In this document: piece after piece, positions 34,952 to 47,599 of the stretch
Layout of the letters: each line of letters starts with the position of its first letter
How positions within the stretch are numbered: position 1 is the stretch's first letter
Assembly: GCA_963556195.1 (NCBI GenBank)
Contig: CAUVYP010000244.1
Coordinates: 2,170,001 to 2,234,000 of the forward strand
Length of the DNA stretch: 64,000 bases
Direction of reading: 5' to 3'
From: Sepiola atlantica
Lineage: Eukaryota; Mollusca; Cephalopoda; Sepiida; Sepiolidae
Notes under the pieces: model-generated
The model's input: only the letters and a program-made list of their open reading frames with translations
Database searches by the model: none
Told to the model about the DNA's origin: nothing
Translations under genes and position numbers: made by a program

Positions 34952-36811
34952 TTTAGCGCGTTTTAAAGTTGATATCGCTTTTGTTTATAACTTCCACATT
35001 TATTCGAATTGTGCAACGAAACTTTGCAGACAGTCCTGAATAGGCCTCCTCTACTGAAGTACCAAGTTTCAGATGTGCAGCTCTTGTACTGCCCGAGATA
35101 TGTCGATACAAACTGAATACGCAAAACATCAACAAGATTTAGCGCGTTTTAAAGTTGATATCGCTTTTGTTTATAACTTCCACATTTATTCGAATTGTGC
35201 AACGAAACTTTGCAGACAGTCGCGGAGACACATGTTCTACTGAAGTACGAAGTTTCAGAAGTGCAGCTCTTGTACTGCCCGAGATATTTCGATGCAAACT
35301 GAATACGCAAAACATCAACAAGATTTAGCGCGTTTTAAAGTTGATATCACTTTTGTTTATAACTTCCACATTTATTCGAATTGTGCAACGAAACTTTGCA
35401 GACAGTCGCGGAGACACATGTTCTACTGAAGTACCAAGTTTAAGAAGTGCAGCTCTTGTACTGCCGGAGATATGTCGATACAAACTGAATACGAAAAACA
35501 TCAACAAAATTTAGCGCGTTTTAAAGTTGATATCGCTTTTGTTTATAACTTCCACATTTATTCGAATTGTGCAACGAAACTTTGCAGACAGTCCTGAATA
35601 GGCCTCCTCTACTGAAGTACCAAGTTTCAGAAGTGCAGCTCTTGTACTGCCCGAGATATGTCGATACAAACTGAATACGCAAAACATCAACAAGATTTAG
35701 CGCGTTTTAAAGTTGATATCGCTTTTGTTTATAACTTCCACATTTATTCGAATTGTGCAACGAAACTTTGCAGACAGTCGCGGAGACACATGTTCTACTG
35801 AAGTACGAAGTTTCAGAAGTGCAGCTCTTGTACTGCCCGAGATATTTCGATGCAAACTGAATACGCAAAATATCAACAAGATTTAGCGCGTTTTAAAGTT
35901 GATATCACTTTTGTTTATAACTTCCACATTTATTCGAATTGTGCAACGAAACTTTGCAGACAGTCGCGGAGACACATGTTCTACTGAAGTACACAGTTTA
36001 AGAAGTGCAGCTCTTGTACTGCCGGAGATATGTCGATACAAACTGAATACGCAAAACGCTAACAAAATTTAGCGCGTTTTAAAGTTGATATCGCTTTTGT
36101 TTATAACTTCCACATTTAATCGAATGGTGCAACGAAACTTTGCAGGCAGTCGCGGAGACACGTGTTCTACTGAAGTACCACGTCTCAGAAGTGCAGCTCT
36201 TGTACTGCCCGAGATATTTCGATGCAAACTGAATACGCAAAACATCAACAAGATTTAGCGCGTTTTAAAGTTGATATCACTTTTGTTTATAACTTCCACA
36301 TTTATTCGAATTGTGCAACGAAACTTTGCAGACAGTCGCGGAGACACATGTTCTACTGAAGTACCAAGTTTAAGAAGTTCAGCTCTTGTACTGCCGGAGA
36401 TATGTCGATACAAACTGAATACGCAAAACATCAACAAAATTTAGCGCGTTTTAAAGTTGATATCGCTTTTGTTTATAACTTCCACATTTATTCGAATTGT
36501 GCCACGAAACTTTGCAGACAGTCGCGGAGACACATTTTCTACTGAAGTACCAAGTTTCAGAAGTGCAGCTCTTGTACTGCCGGAGATATGTCGATACAAA
36601 CTGAATACGCAAAACGCTAACAAAATTTAGCGCGTTTTAAAGTTGATATCGCTTTTGTTTATAACTTCCACATTTAATCGAATGGTGCAACGAAACTTTG
36701 CAGGCAGTCGCGGAGACACGTGTTCTACTGAAGTACCAAGTCTCAGAAGTGCAGCTCTTGTACTGCCGGAGATATGTCGATACAAACTGAATACGCAAAA
36801 GATCAACAAAA
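34952..36811. repeat. 10-mer HOR (1860 bp), copy 2
   Basis: Repeats 33092-34951 with small changes: TACGAAAAACATC near 35491, a GCT tail on 35882, CCACGTCTCAG in 36068, AAGTTCAGC in 36254, CTCTTG instead of CTGTTG in 36440, and an AAAAGATCAAC tail on 36626. That last monomer is also the first of the B-I run of the next zone. Confidence 0.9.
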
Positions 36812-38857
36812 TTTAGCGCGTTTTAAAGTTGATATCGCTTTTGTTTATAACTTCCACATTTATTCGAATTGTGCAACGAAACTTTGCAGACAGTCTCGAA
36901 TAGGCCTTTTCTACTAAAGTACAAAGTTTAAGAAGTGCAGCTCTTGTACTGCCGGAGATATGTCGATACAAACTGAATACGCAAAACATCAACAAAATTT
37001 AGCGCGTTTTAAAGTTGATATCGCTTTTGTTTATAACTTCCACATTTATTCGAATTGTGCAACGAAACTTTGCAGACAGTCGCGGAGACACATGTTCTAC
37101 TGAAGTACCAAGTTTCAGAAGTGCAGCTCTTGTACTGCCGGAGATATGTCGATACAAACTGAATACGCAAAACATCAACAAAATTTAGCGCGTTTTAAAG
37201 TTGATATCGCTTTTGTTTATAACTTCAACATTTATTCGAATTGTGCAACGAAACTTTGCAGACAGTCCTGAATAGGCCTCCTCTACTGAAGTACCAAGTC
37301 TCAGAAGTGCAGCTCTTGTACTGCCGGAGATATGTCGATACAAACTGAATACGCAAAACATCAACAAGATTTAGCGCGTTTTAAAGTTGATATCGCTTTT
37401 GTTTATAACTTCCACATTTATTCGAATTGTGCCACGAAACTTTGCAGACAGTCGCGGAGACACATTTTCTACTGAAGTACCAAGTTTCAGAAGTGCAGCT
37501 GTTGTACTGCCGGAGATATGTCGATACAAACTGAATACGCAAAACATCAACAAAATTTAGCGCGTTTTAAAGTTGATATCGCTTTTGTTTATAACTTCCA
37601 CATTTATTCGAATTGTGCCACGAAACTTTGCAGACAGTCGCGGAGACACATTTTCTACTGAAGTACCAAGTTTCAGAAGTGCAGCTCTTGTACTGCCGGA
37701 GATATGTCGATACAAACTGAATACGCAAAACGCTAACAAAATTTAGCGCGTTTTAAAGTTGATATCGCTTTTGTTTATAACTTCCACATTTATTCGAATT
37801 GTGCAACGAAACTTTGCAGGCAGTCGCGGAGACACGTGTTCTACTGAAGTACCAAGTTTCAGAAGTGCAGCTTTTGTACAACCGGAGATATGTCGATACA
37901 AACTGAATACGCAAAACATCAACAAAATTTAGCGCGTTTTAAAGTTGATATCGCTTTTGTTTATAACTTCCACATTTATTCGAATTGTGCAACGAAACTT
38001 TGCAGACAGTCTCGAATAGGCCTTTTCTACTAAAGTACCAAGTTTCAGAAGTGCAGCTCTTGTACTGCCGGAGATATGTCGATACAAACTGAATACGCAA
38101 AACGCTAACAAAATTTAGCGCGTTTTAAAGTTGATATCGCTTTTGTTTATAACTTCCACATTTATTCGAATTGTGCAACGAAACTTTGCAGACAGTCGCG
38201 GAGACACATGTTCTACTGAAGTACCAAGTTTAAGAAGTGCAGCTCTTGTACTGCCGGAGATATGTCGATACAAACTGAATACGCAAAACGCTAACAAAAT
38301 TTAGCGCGTTTTAAAGTTGATATCGCTTTTGTTTATAACTTCCACATTTAATCGAATGGTGCAACGAAACTTTGCAGGCAGTCGCGGAGACACGTGTTCT
38401 ACTGAAGTACCAAGTCTCAGAAGTGCAGCTCTTGTACTGCCCGAGATATTTCGATGCAAACTGAATACGCAAAACATCAACAAGATTTAGCGCGTTTTAA
38501 AGTTGATATCGCTTTTGTATATAACTTCCACATTTATTCGAATTGTGCAACGAAACTTTGCAGACAGTCGCGGAGACATTTGTTCTACTGAAGTACGAGG
38601 TTTCAGAAGTGCAGCTCTTGTACTGCCCGAGATATTTCGATGCAAACTGAATACGCAAAACATCAACAAGATTTAGCGCGTTTTAAAGTTGATATCACTT
38701 TTGTTTATAACTTCCACATTTATTCGAATTGTGCAACGAAACTTTGCAGACAGTCGCGGAGACACATGTTCTACTGAAGTACCAAGTTTAAGAAGTGCAG
38801 CTCTTGTACTGCCGGAGATATGTCGATACAAACTGAATACGCAAAACATCAACAAAA
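36626..38857. repeat. B-I run of the 12-mer followed by four other monomers
   Basis: Eight monomers 36626-38113 follow the 12-mer order B, C, D, E, F, G, H, I. In place of J and K come monomers 38114 (TTTAAGAAG, GCT tail), 38300 (TTTAATCGAATGG, ATATTTCGATGC), 38486 (GAGACATTTGTTC, GTACGAGG) and 38672 (GATATCAC, TTTAAGAAG). This looks like a partial or hybrid first unit of the 12-mer array. Confidence 0.85.
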
Positions 38858-41089
38858 TTTAGCGCGTTTTAAAGTTGATATCGCTTTTGTTTATAACTTC
38901 CACATTTATTCGAATTGTGCCACGAAACTTTGCAGACAGTCGCGGAGACACATTTTCTACTGAAGTACCAAGTTTCAGAAGTGCAGCTGTTGTACTGCCG
39001 GAGATATGTCGATACAAACTGAATACGCAAAACGCTAACAAAATTTAGCGCGTTTTAAAGTTGATATCGCTTTTGTTTATAACTTCCACATTTAATCGAA
39101 TGGTGCAACGAAACTTTGCAGGCAGTCGCGGAGACACGTGTTCTACTGAAGTACCAAGTCTCAGAAGTGCAGCTCTTGTACTGCCGGAGATATGTCGATA
39201 CAAACTGAATACGCAAAAGATCAACAAAATTTAACGCGTTTTAAAGTTGATATCGCTTTTGTTTATAACTTCCACATTTATTCGAATTGTGCAACGAAAC
39301 TTTGCAGACAGTCTCGAATAGGCCTTTTCTACTAAAGTACAAAGTTTAAGAAGTGCAGCTCTTGTACTCCCGGAGATATGTCGATACAAACTGAATACGC
39401 AAAACATCAACAAAATTTAGCGCGTTTTAAAGTTGATATCGCTTTTGTTTATAACTTCCACATTTATTCGAATTGTGCAACGAAACTTTGCAGACAGTCG
39501 CGGAGACACATGTTCTACTGAAGTACCAAGTTTCAGAAGTGCAGCTCTTGTACTGCCGGAGATATGTCGATACAAACTGAATACGCAAAACATCAACAAA
39601 ATTTAGCGCGTTTTAAAGTTGATATCGCTTTTGTTTATAACTTCAACATTTATTCGAATTGTGCAACGAAACTTTGCAGACAGTCCTGAATAGGCCTCCT
39701 CTACTGAAGTACCAAGTTTCAGAAGTGCAGCTCTTGTACTGCCCGAGATATGTCGATACAAACTGAATACGCAAAACATCAACAAGATTTAGCGCGTTTT
39801 AAAGTTGATATCGCTTTTGTTTATAACTTCCACATTTATTCGAATTGTGCCACGAAACTTTGCAGACAGTCGCGGAGACACATTTTCTACTGAAGTACCA
39901 AGTTTCAGAAGTGCAGCTGTTGTACTGCCGGAGATATGTCGATACAAACTGAATACGCAAAACATCAACAAAATTTAGCGCGTTTTAAAGTTGATATCGC
40001 TTTTGTTTATAACTTCCACATTTATTCGAATTGTGCCACGAAACTTTGCAGACAGTCCCGGAGACACATTTTCTACTGAAGTACCAAGTTTCAGAAGTGC
40101 AGCTCTTGTACTGCCGGAGATATGTCGATACAAACTGAATACGCAAAACGCTAACAAAATTTAGCGCGTTTTAAAGTTGATATCGCTTTTGTTTATAACT
40201 TCCACATTTATTCGAATTGTGCAACGAAACTTTGCAGGCAGTCGCGGAGACTCGTGTTCTACTGAAGTACCAAGTTTCAGAAGTGCAGCTTTTGTACAAC
40301 CGGAGATATGTCGATACAAACTGAATACGCAAAACATCAACAAAATTTAGCGCGTTTTAAAGTTGATATCGCTTTTGTTTATAACTTCCACATTTATTCG
40401 AATTGTGCAACGAAACTTTGCAGACAGTCTCGAATAGGCCTTTTCTACTAAAGTACCAAGTTTCAGAAGTGCAGCTCTTGTACTGCCGGAGATATGTCGA
40501 TACAAACTGAATACGCAAAACGCTAACAAAATTTAGCGCGTTTTAAAGTTGATATCGCTTTTGTTTATAACTTCCACATTTATTCGAATTGTGCAACGAA
40601 ACTTTGCAGACAGTCGCGGAGACACATTTTCTACTAAAGTACCAAGTTTCAGAAGTGCAGCTCTTGTACTGCTGGAGATATGTCGATACAAACTGAATAC
40701 GCAAAACATCAACAAAATTTAGCGCGTTTTAAAGTTGATATCGCTTTTGTTTATAACTTCAGCATTTATTCGAATTGTGCAACGAAACTTTGCAGACAGT
40801 CCATAATAGGCCTCCTCTACTGAAGTACCAAGTTTCAGAAGTGCAGCTCTTGTACTGCCGGAGATATGTCGATACAAACTGAATACGCAAAACATCAACA
40901 CGATTTAGCGCGTTTTAAAGTTGATATCACTTTTGTTTATAACTTCCACATTTATTCGAATTGTGCAACGAAACTTTGCAGACAGTCGCGGAGACACATG
41001 TTCTACTGAAGTACCAAGTTTAAGAAGTGCAGCTCTTGTACTGCCGGAGATATGTCGATACAAACTGAATACGCAAAACATCAACAAAA
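38858..41089. repeat. 12-mer HOR, unit 1 (2232 bp, A-L)
   Basis: A: S, CTGTTG, GCT tail. B: TTTAATCGAATGG, ACACGTGTTC, AAAAGATCAAC tail. C: T, TACTAAAGTACAAAG. D: S, ACATGTTC. E: P, CTTCAACATT. F: S, CTGTTG. G: S, GCT tail. H: ACACGTGTTC form (here ACTCGTGTTC), TTTTGTACAACCGG. I: T, GCT tail. J: S, TACTAAAG, CTGCTGGAG. K: CCATAATAGGCC. L: GATATCAC, TTTAAGAAG. Private changes here: TTTAACGCG start of C (39230), GTACTCCCGG in C, and CCCGGAGAC in G. Confidence 0.94.
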
Positions 41090-43321
41090 TTTAGCGCGTT
41101 TTAAAGTTGATATCGCTTTTGTTTATAACTTCCACATTTATTCGAATTGTGCCACGAAACTTTGCAGACAGTCGCGGAGACACATTTTCTACTGAAGTAC
41201 CAAGTTTCAGAAGTGCAGCTGTTGTACTGCCGGAGATATGTCGATACAAACTGAATACGCAAAACGCTAACAAAATTTAGCGCGTTTTAAAGTTGATATC
41301 GCTTTTGTTTATAACTTCCACATTTAATCGAATGGTGCAACGAAACTTTGACGGCAGTCGCGGAGACACGTGTTCTACTGAAGTACCAAGTCTCAGAAGT
41401 GCAGCTCTTGTACTGCCGGAGATATGTCGATACAAACTGAATACGCAAAAGATCAACAAAATTTAGCGCGTTTTAAAGTTGATATCGCTTTTGTTTATAA
41501 CTTCCACATTTATTCGAATTGTGCAACGAAACTTTGCAGACAGTCTCGAATAGGCCTTTTCTACTAAAGTACAAAGTTTCAGAAGTGCAGCTCTTGTACT
41601 GCCGGAGATATGTCGATACAAACTGAATACGCAAAACATCAACAAAATTTAGCGCGTTTTAAAGTTGATATCGCTTTTGTTTATAACTTCCACATTTATT
41701 CGAATTGTGCAACGAAACTTTGCAGACAGTCGCGGAGACACATGTTCTACTGAAGTACCAAGTTTCAGAAGTGCAGCTCTTGTACTGCCGGAGATATGTC
41801 GATACAAACTGAATACGCAAAACATCAACAAAATTTAGCGCGTTTTAAAGTTGATATCGCTTTTGTTTATAACTTCAACATTTATTCGAATTGTGCAACG
41901 AAACTTTGCAGACAGTCCTGAATAGGCCTCCTCTACTGAAGTACCAAGTTTCAGAAGTGCAGCTCTTGTACTGCCCGAGATATGTCGATACAAACTGAAT
42001 ACGCAAAACATCAACAAGATTTAGCGCGTTTTAAAGTTGATATCGCTTTTGTTTATAACTTCCACATTTATTCGAATTGTGCCACGAAACTTTGCAGACA
42101 GTCGCGGAGACACATTTTCTACTGAAGTACCAAGTTTCAGAAGTGCAGCTGTTGTACTGCCGGAGATATGTCGATACAAACTGAATACGCAAAACATCAA
42201 CAAAATTTAGCGCGTTTTAAAGTTGATATCGATTTTGTTTATAACTTCCACATTTATTCGAATTGTGCCACGAAACTTTGCAGACAGTCGCGGAGACACC
42301 TTTTCTACTGAAGTACCAAGTTTCAGAAGTGCAGCTCTTGTACTGCCGGAGATATGTCGATACAAACTGAATACGCAAAACGCTAACAAAATTTAGCGCG
42401 TTTTAAAGTTGATATCGCTTTTGTTTATAACTTCCACATTTATTCGAATTGTGCAACGAAACTTTGCAGGCAGTCGCGGAGACACGTGTTCTACTGAAGT
42501 ACCAAGTTTCAGCAGTGCAGCTTTTGTACAACCGGAGATATGTCGATACAAACTGAATACGCAAAACATCAACAAAATTTAGCGCGTTTTAAAGTTGATA
42601 TCGCTTTTGTTTATAACTTCCACATTTATTCGAATTGTGCAACGAAACTTTGCAGACAGTCTCGAATAGGCCTTTTCTACTAAAGTACCAAGTTGCAGAA
42701 GTGCAGCTCTTGTACTGCCGGAGATATGTCGATACAAACTGAATACGCAAAACGCTAACAAAATTTAGCGCGTTTTAAAGTTGATATCGCTTTTGTTTAT
42801 AACTTCCACATTTATTCGAATTGTGCAACGAAACTTTGCAGACAGTCGCGGAGACACATTTTCTACTAAAGTACCAAGTTTCAGAAGTTCAGCTCTTGTA
42901 CTGCTGGAGATATGTCGATACAAACTGAATACGCAAAACATCAACAAAATTTAGCGCGTTTTAAAGTTGATATCGCTTTTGTTTATAACTTCAGCATTTA
43001 TTCGAATTGTGCAACGAAACTTTGCAGACAGTCCATAATAGGCCTCCTCTACTGAAGTACCAAGTTTCAGAAGTGCAGCTCTTGTACTGCCGGAGATATG
43101 TCGATACAAACTGAATACGCAAAACATCAACAAGATTTAGCGCGTTTTAAAGTTGATATCGCTTTTGTTTATAACTTCCACATTTATTCGAATTGTGCAA
43201 CGAAACTTTGCAGACAGTCGCGGAGACACATGTTCTACTGAAGTACCAAGTTTCAGAAGTGCAGCTCTTGTACTGCCGGAGATATGTCGATACAAACTGA
43301 ATACGCAAAACATCAACAAAA
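41090..43321. repeat. 12-mer HOR, unit 2 (2232 bp)
   Basis: Full A-L order. Private changes: CTTTGACGGCAG in B (41276), GATATCGATTTTG and ACACCTTTTC in G (42206), TTTCAGCAG in H, AGTTGCAG in I, AAGTTCAGC in J. The L monomer (43136) has GATATCGC and TTTCAGAAG, unlike L of units 1 and 3, and the next unit starts directly with B. Confidence 0.94.
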
Positions 43322-45367
43322 TTTAGCGCGTTTTAAAGTTGATATCGCTTTTGTTTATAACTTCCACATTTAATCGAATGGTGCAACGAAACTTTGCAGG
43401 CAGTCGCGGAGACACGTGTTCTACTGAAGTACCAAGTCTCAGAAGTGCAGCTCTTGTACTGCCGGAGATATGTCGATACAAACTGAATACGCAAAAGATC
43501 AACAAAATTTAGCGCGTTTTAAAGTTGATATCGCTTTTGTTTATAACTTCCACATTTATTCGAATTGTGCAACGAAACTTTGCAGACAGTCTCGAATAGG
43601 CCTTTTCTACTAAAGTACCAAGTTTCAGAAGTGCAGCTCTTGTACTGCCGGAGATATGTCGATACAAACTGAATACGCAAAACATCAACAAAATTTAGCG
43701 CGTTTTAAAGTTGATATCGCTTTTGTTTATAACTTCCACATTTATTCGAATTGTGCAACGAAACTTTGCAGACAGTCGCGGAGACACATGTTCTACTGAA
43801 GTAGCAAGTTTCAGAAGTGCAGCTCTTGTACTGCCGGAGATATGTCGATACAAACTGAATACGCAAAACATCAACAAAATTTAGCGCGTTTTAAAGTTGA
43901 TATCGCTTTTGTTTATAACTTCAACATTTATTCGAATTGTGCAACGAAACTTTGCAGACAGTCCTGAATAGGCCTCCTCTACTGAAGTACCAAGTTTCAG
44001 AAGTGCAGCTCTTGTACTGCCCGAGATATGTCGATACAAACTGAATACGCAAAACATCAACAAGATTTAGCGCGTTTTAAAGTTGATATCGCTTTTGTTT
44101 ATAACTTCCACATTTATTCGAATTGTGCCACGAAACTTTGCAGACAGTCGCGGAGACACATTTTCTACTGAAGTACCAAGTTTCAGAAGTGCAGCTGTTG
44201 TACTGCCGGAGATATGTCGATACAAACTGAATACGCAAAACATCAACAAAATTTAGCGCGTTTTAAAGTTGATATCGCTTTTGTTTATAACTTCCACATT
44301 TATTCGAATTGTGCCACGAAACTTTGCAGACAGTCGCGGAGACACATTTTCTACTGAAGTACCAAGTTTCAGAAGTGCAGCTCTTGTACTGCCGGAGATA
44401 TGTCGATACAAACTGAATACGCAAAACGCTAACAAAATTTAGCGCGTTTTAAAGTTGATATCGCTTTTGTTTATAACTTCCACATTTATTCGAATTGTGC
44501 AACGAAACTTTGCAGGCAGTCGCGGAGACACGTGTTCTACTGAAGTACCAAGTTTCAGAAGTGCAGCTTTTGTACAACCGGAGATATGTCGATACAAACT
44601 GAATACGCAAAACATCAACAAAATTTAGCGCGTTTTAAAGTTGATATCGCTTTTGTTTATAACTTCCACATTTATTCGAATTGTGCAACGAAACTTTGCA
44701 GACAGTCTCGAATAGGCCTTTTCTACTAAAGTACCAAGTTTCAGAAGTGCAGCTCTTGTACTGCCGGAGATATGTCGATACAAACTGAATACGCAAAACG
44801 CTAACAAAATTTAGCGCGTTTTAAAGTTGATATCGCTTTTGTTTATAACTTCCACATTTATTCGAATTGTGCAACGAAACTTTGCAGACAGTCGCGGAGA
44901 CACATTTTCTACTAAAGTACCAAGTTTCAGAAGTGCAGCTCTTGTACTGCTGGAGATATGTCGATACAAACTGAATACGCAAAACATCAACAAAATTTAG
45001 CGCGTTTTAAAGTTGATATCGCTTTTGTTTATAACTTCAGCATTTATTCGAATTGTGCAACGAAACTTTGCAGACAGTCCATAATAGGCCTCCTCTACTG
45101 ACGTACCAAGTTTCAGAAGTGCAGCTCTTGTACTGCCGGAGATATGTCGATACAAACTGAATACGCAAAACATCAACAAGATTTAGCGCGTTTTAAAGTT
45201 GATATCACTTTTGTTTATAACTTCCACATTTATTCGAATTGTGCAACGAAACTTTGCAGACAGTCGCGGAGACACATGTTCTACTGAAGTACCAAGTTTA
45301 AGAAGTGCAGCTCTTGTACTGCCGGAGATATGTCGATACAAACTGAATACGCAAAACATCAACAAAA
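43322..45367. repeat. 12-mer HOR, unit 3, lacking monomer A (2046 bp)
   Basis: Eleven monomers, B-L. The A monomer is absent between 43321 and 43322, so the period is 186 bp short. C (43508) has GTACCAAG instead of GTACAAAG; D (43694) has GTAGCAAG; K has GACGTACC. The loss of A coincides with the replaced L in the preceding unit. Confidence 0.93.
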
Positions 45368-47599
45368 TTTAGCGCGTTTTAAAGTTGATATCGCTTTTGT
45401 TTATAACTTCCACATTTATTCGAATTGTGCCACGAAACTTTGCAGACAGTCGCGGAGACACATTTTCTACTGAAGTACCAAGTTTCAGAAGTGCAGCTGT
45501 TGTACTGCCGGAGATATGTAGATACAAACTGAATACGCAAAACGCTAACAAAATTTAGCGCGTTTTAAAGTTGATATCGCTTTTGTTTATAACTTCCACA
45601 TTTAATCGAATGGTGCAACGAAACTTTGCAGGCAGTCGCGGAGACACGTGTTCTACTGAAGTACCAAGTCTCAGAAGTGCAGCTCTTGTACTGCCGGAGA
45701 TATGTCGATACAAACTGAATACGCAAAAGATCAACAAAATTTAGCGCGTTTTAAAGTTGATATCGCTTTTGTTTATAACTTCCACATTTATTCGAATTGT
45801 GCAACGAAACTTTGCAGACAGTCTCGAATAGGCCTTTTCTACTAAAGTACAAAGTTTCAGAAGTGCAGCTCTTGTACTGCCGGAGATATGTCGATACAAA
45901 CTGAATACGCAAAACATCAACAAAATTTAGCGCGTTTTAAAGTTGATATCGCTTTTGTTTATAACTTCCACATTTATTCGAATTGTGCAACGAAACTTTG
46001 CAGACAGTCGCGGAGACACATGTTCTACTGAAGTACCAAGTTTCAGAAGTGCAGCTCTTGTACTGCCGGAGATATGTCGATACAAACTGAATACGCAAAA
46101 CATCAACAAAATTTAGCGCGTTTTAAAGTTGATATCGCTTTTGTTTATAACTTCAACATTTATTCGAATTTTGCAACGAAACTTTGCAGACAGTCCTGAA
46201 TAGGCCTCCTCTACTGAAGTACCAAGTTTCAGAAGTGCAGCTCTTGTACTGCCCGAGATATGTCGATACAAACTGAATACGCAAAACATCAACAAGATTT
46301 AGCGCGTTTTAAAGTTGATATCGCTTTTGTTTATAACTTCCACATTTATTCGAATTGTGCCACGAAACTTTGCAGACAGTCGCGGAGACACATTTTCTAC
46401 TGAAGTACCAAGTTTCAGAAGTGCAGCTGTTGTACTGCCGGAGATATGTCGATACAAACTGAATACGCAAAACATCAACAAACTTTAGCGCGTTTTAAAG
46501 TTGATATCGCTTTTGTTTATAACTTCCACATTTATTCGAATTGTGCCACGAAACTTTGCAGACAGTCGCGGAGACACATTTTCTACTGAAGTACCAAGTT
46601 TCAGAAGTGCAGCTCTTGTACTGCCGGAGATATGTCGATACAAACTGAATACGCAAAACGCTAACAAAATTTAGCGCGTTTTAAAGTTGATATCGCTTTT
46701 GTTTATAACTTCCACATTTATTCGAATTGTGCAACGAAACTTTGCAGGCAGTCGCGGAGACACGTGTTCTACTGAAGTACCAAGTTTCAGAAGTGCAGCT
46801 TTTGTACAACCGGAGATATGTCGATACAAACTGAATACGCAAAACATCAACAAAATTTAGCGCGTTTTAAAGTTGATATCGCTTTTGTTTATAACTTCCA
46901 CATTTATTCGAATTGTGCAACGAAACTTTGCAGACAGTCTCGAATAGGCCTTTTCTACTAAAGTACCAAGTTTCAGAAGTGCAGCTCTTGTACTGCCGGA
47001 GATATATCGATACAAACTGAATACGCAAAACGCTAACAAAATTTAGCGCGTTTTAAAGTTGATATCGTTTTTGTTTATAACTTCCACATTTATTCGAATT
47101 GTGCAACGAAACTTTGCAGACAGTCGCGGAGACACATTTTCTACTAAAGTACCAAGTTTCAGAAGTGCAGCTCTTGTACTGCTGGAGATATGTCGATACA
47201 AACTGAATACGCAAAACATCAACAAAATTTAGCGCGTTTTAAAGTTGATATCGCTTTTGTTTATAACTTCAGCATTTATTCGAATTGTGCAACGAAACTT
47301 TGCAGACAGTCCATAATAGGCCTCCTCTACTGAAGTACCAAGTTTCAGAAGTGCAGCTCTTGTACTGCCGGAGATATGTCGATACAAACTGAATACGCAA
47401 AACATCAACAAGATTTAGCGCGTTTTAAAGTTGATATCGCTTTTGTTTATAACTTCCACATTTATTCGAATTGTGCAACGAAACTTTGCAGACAGTCGCG
47501 GAGACACATTTTCTACTGAAGTACCAAGTTTAAGAAGCGCAGCTCTTGTACTGCCGGAGATATGTCGATACAAACTGAATACGCAAAACATCAACAAAA
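45368..47599. repeat. 12-mer HOR, unit 4 (2232 bp)
   Basis: Full A-L order. Private changes: ATATGTAGATAC in A, ATTTTGCAACG in E (46112), AACAAACTTTAGCG at the F/G junction near 46485, GATATATCG in I (46856), GATATCGTTTTTG in J (47042). L (47414) has ATTTTC and TTTAAGAAGCGC. After this unit the order breaks. Confidence 0.93.
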
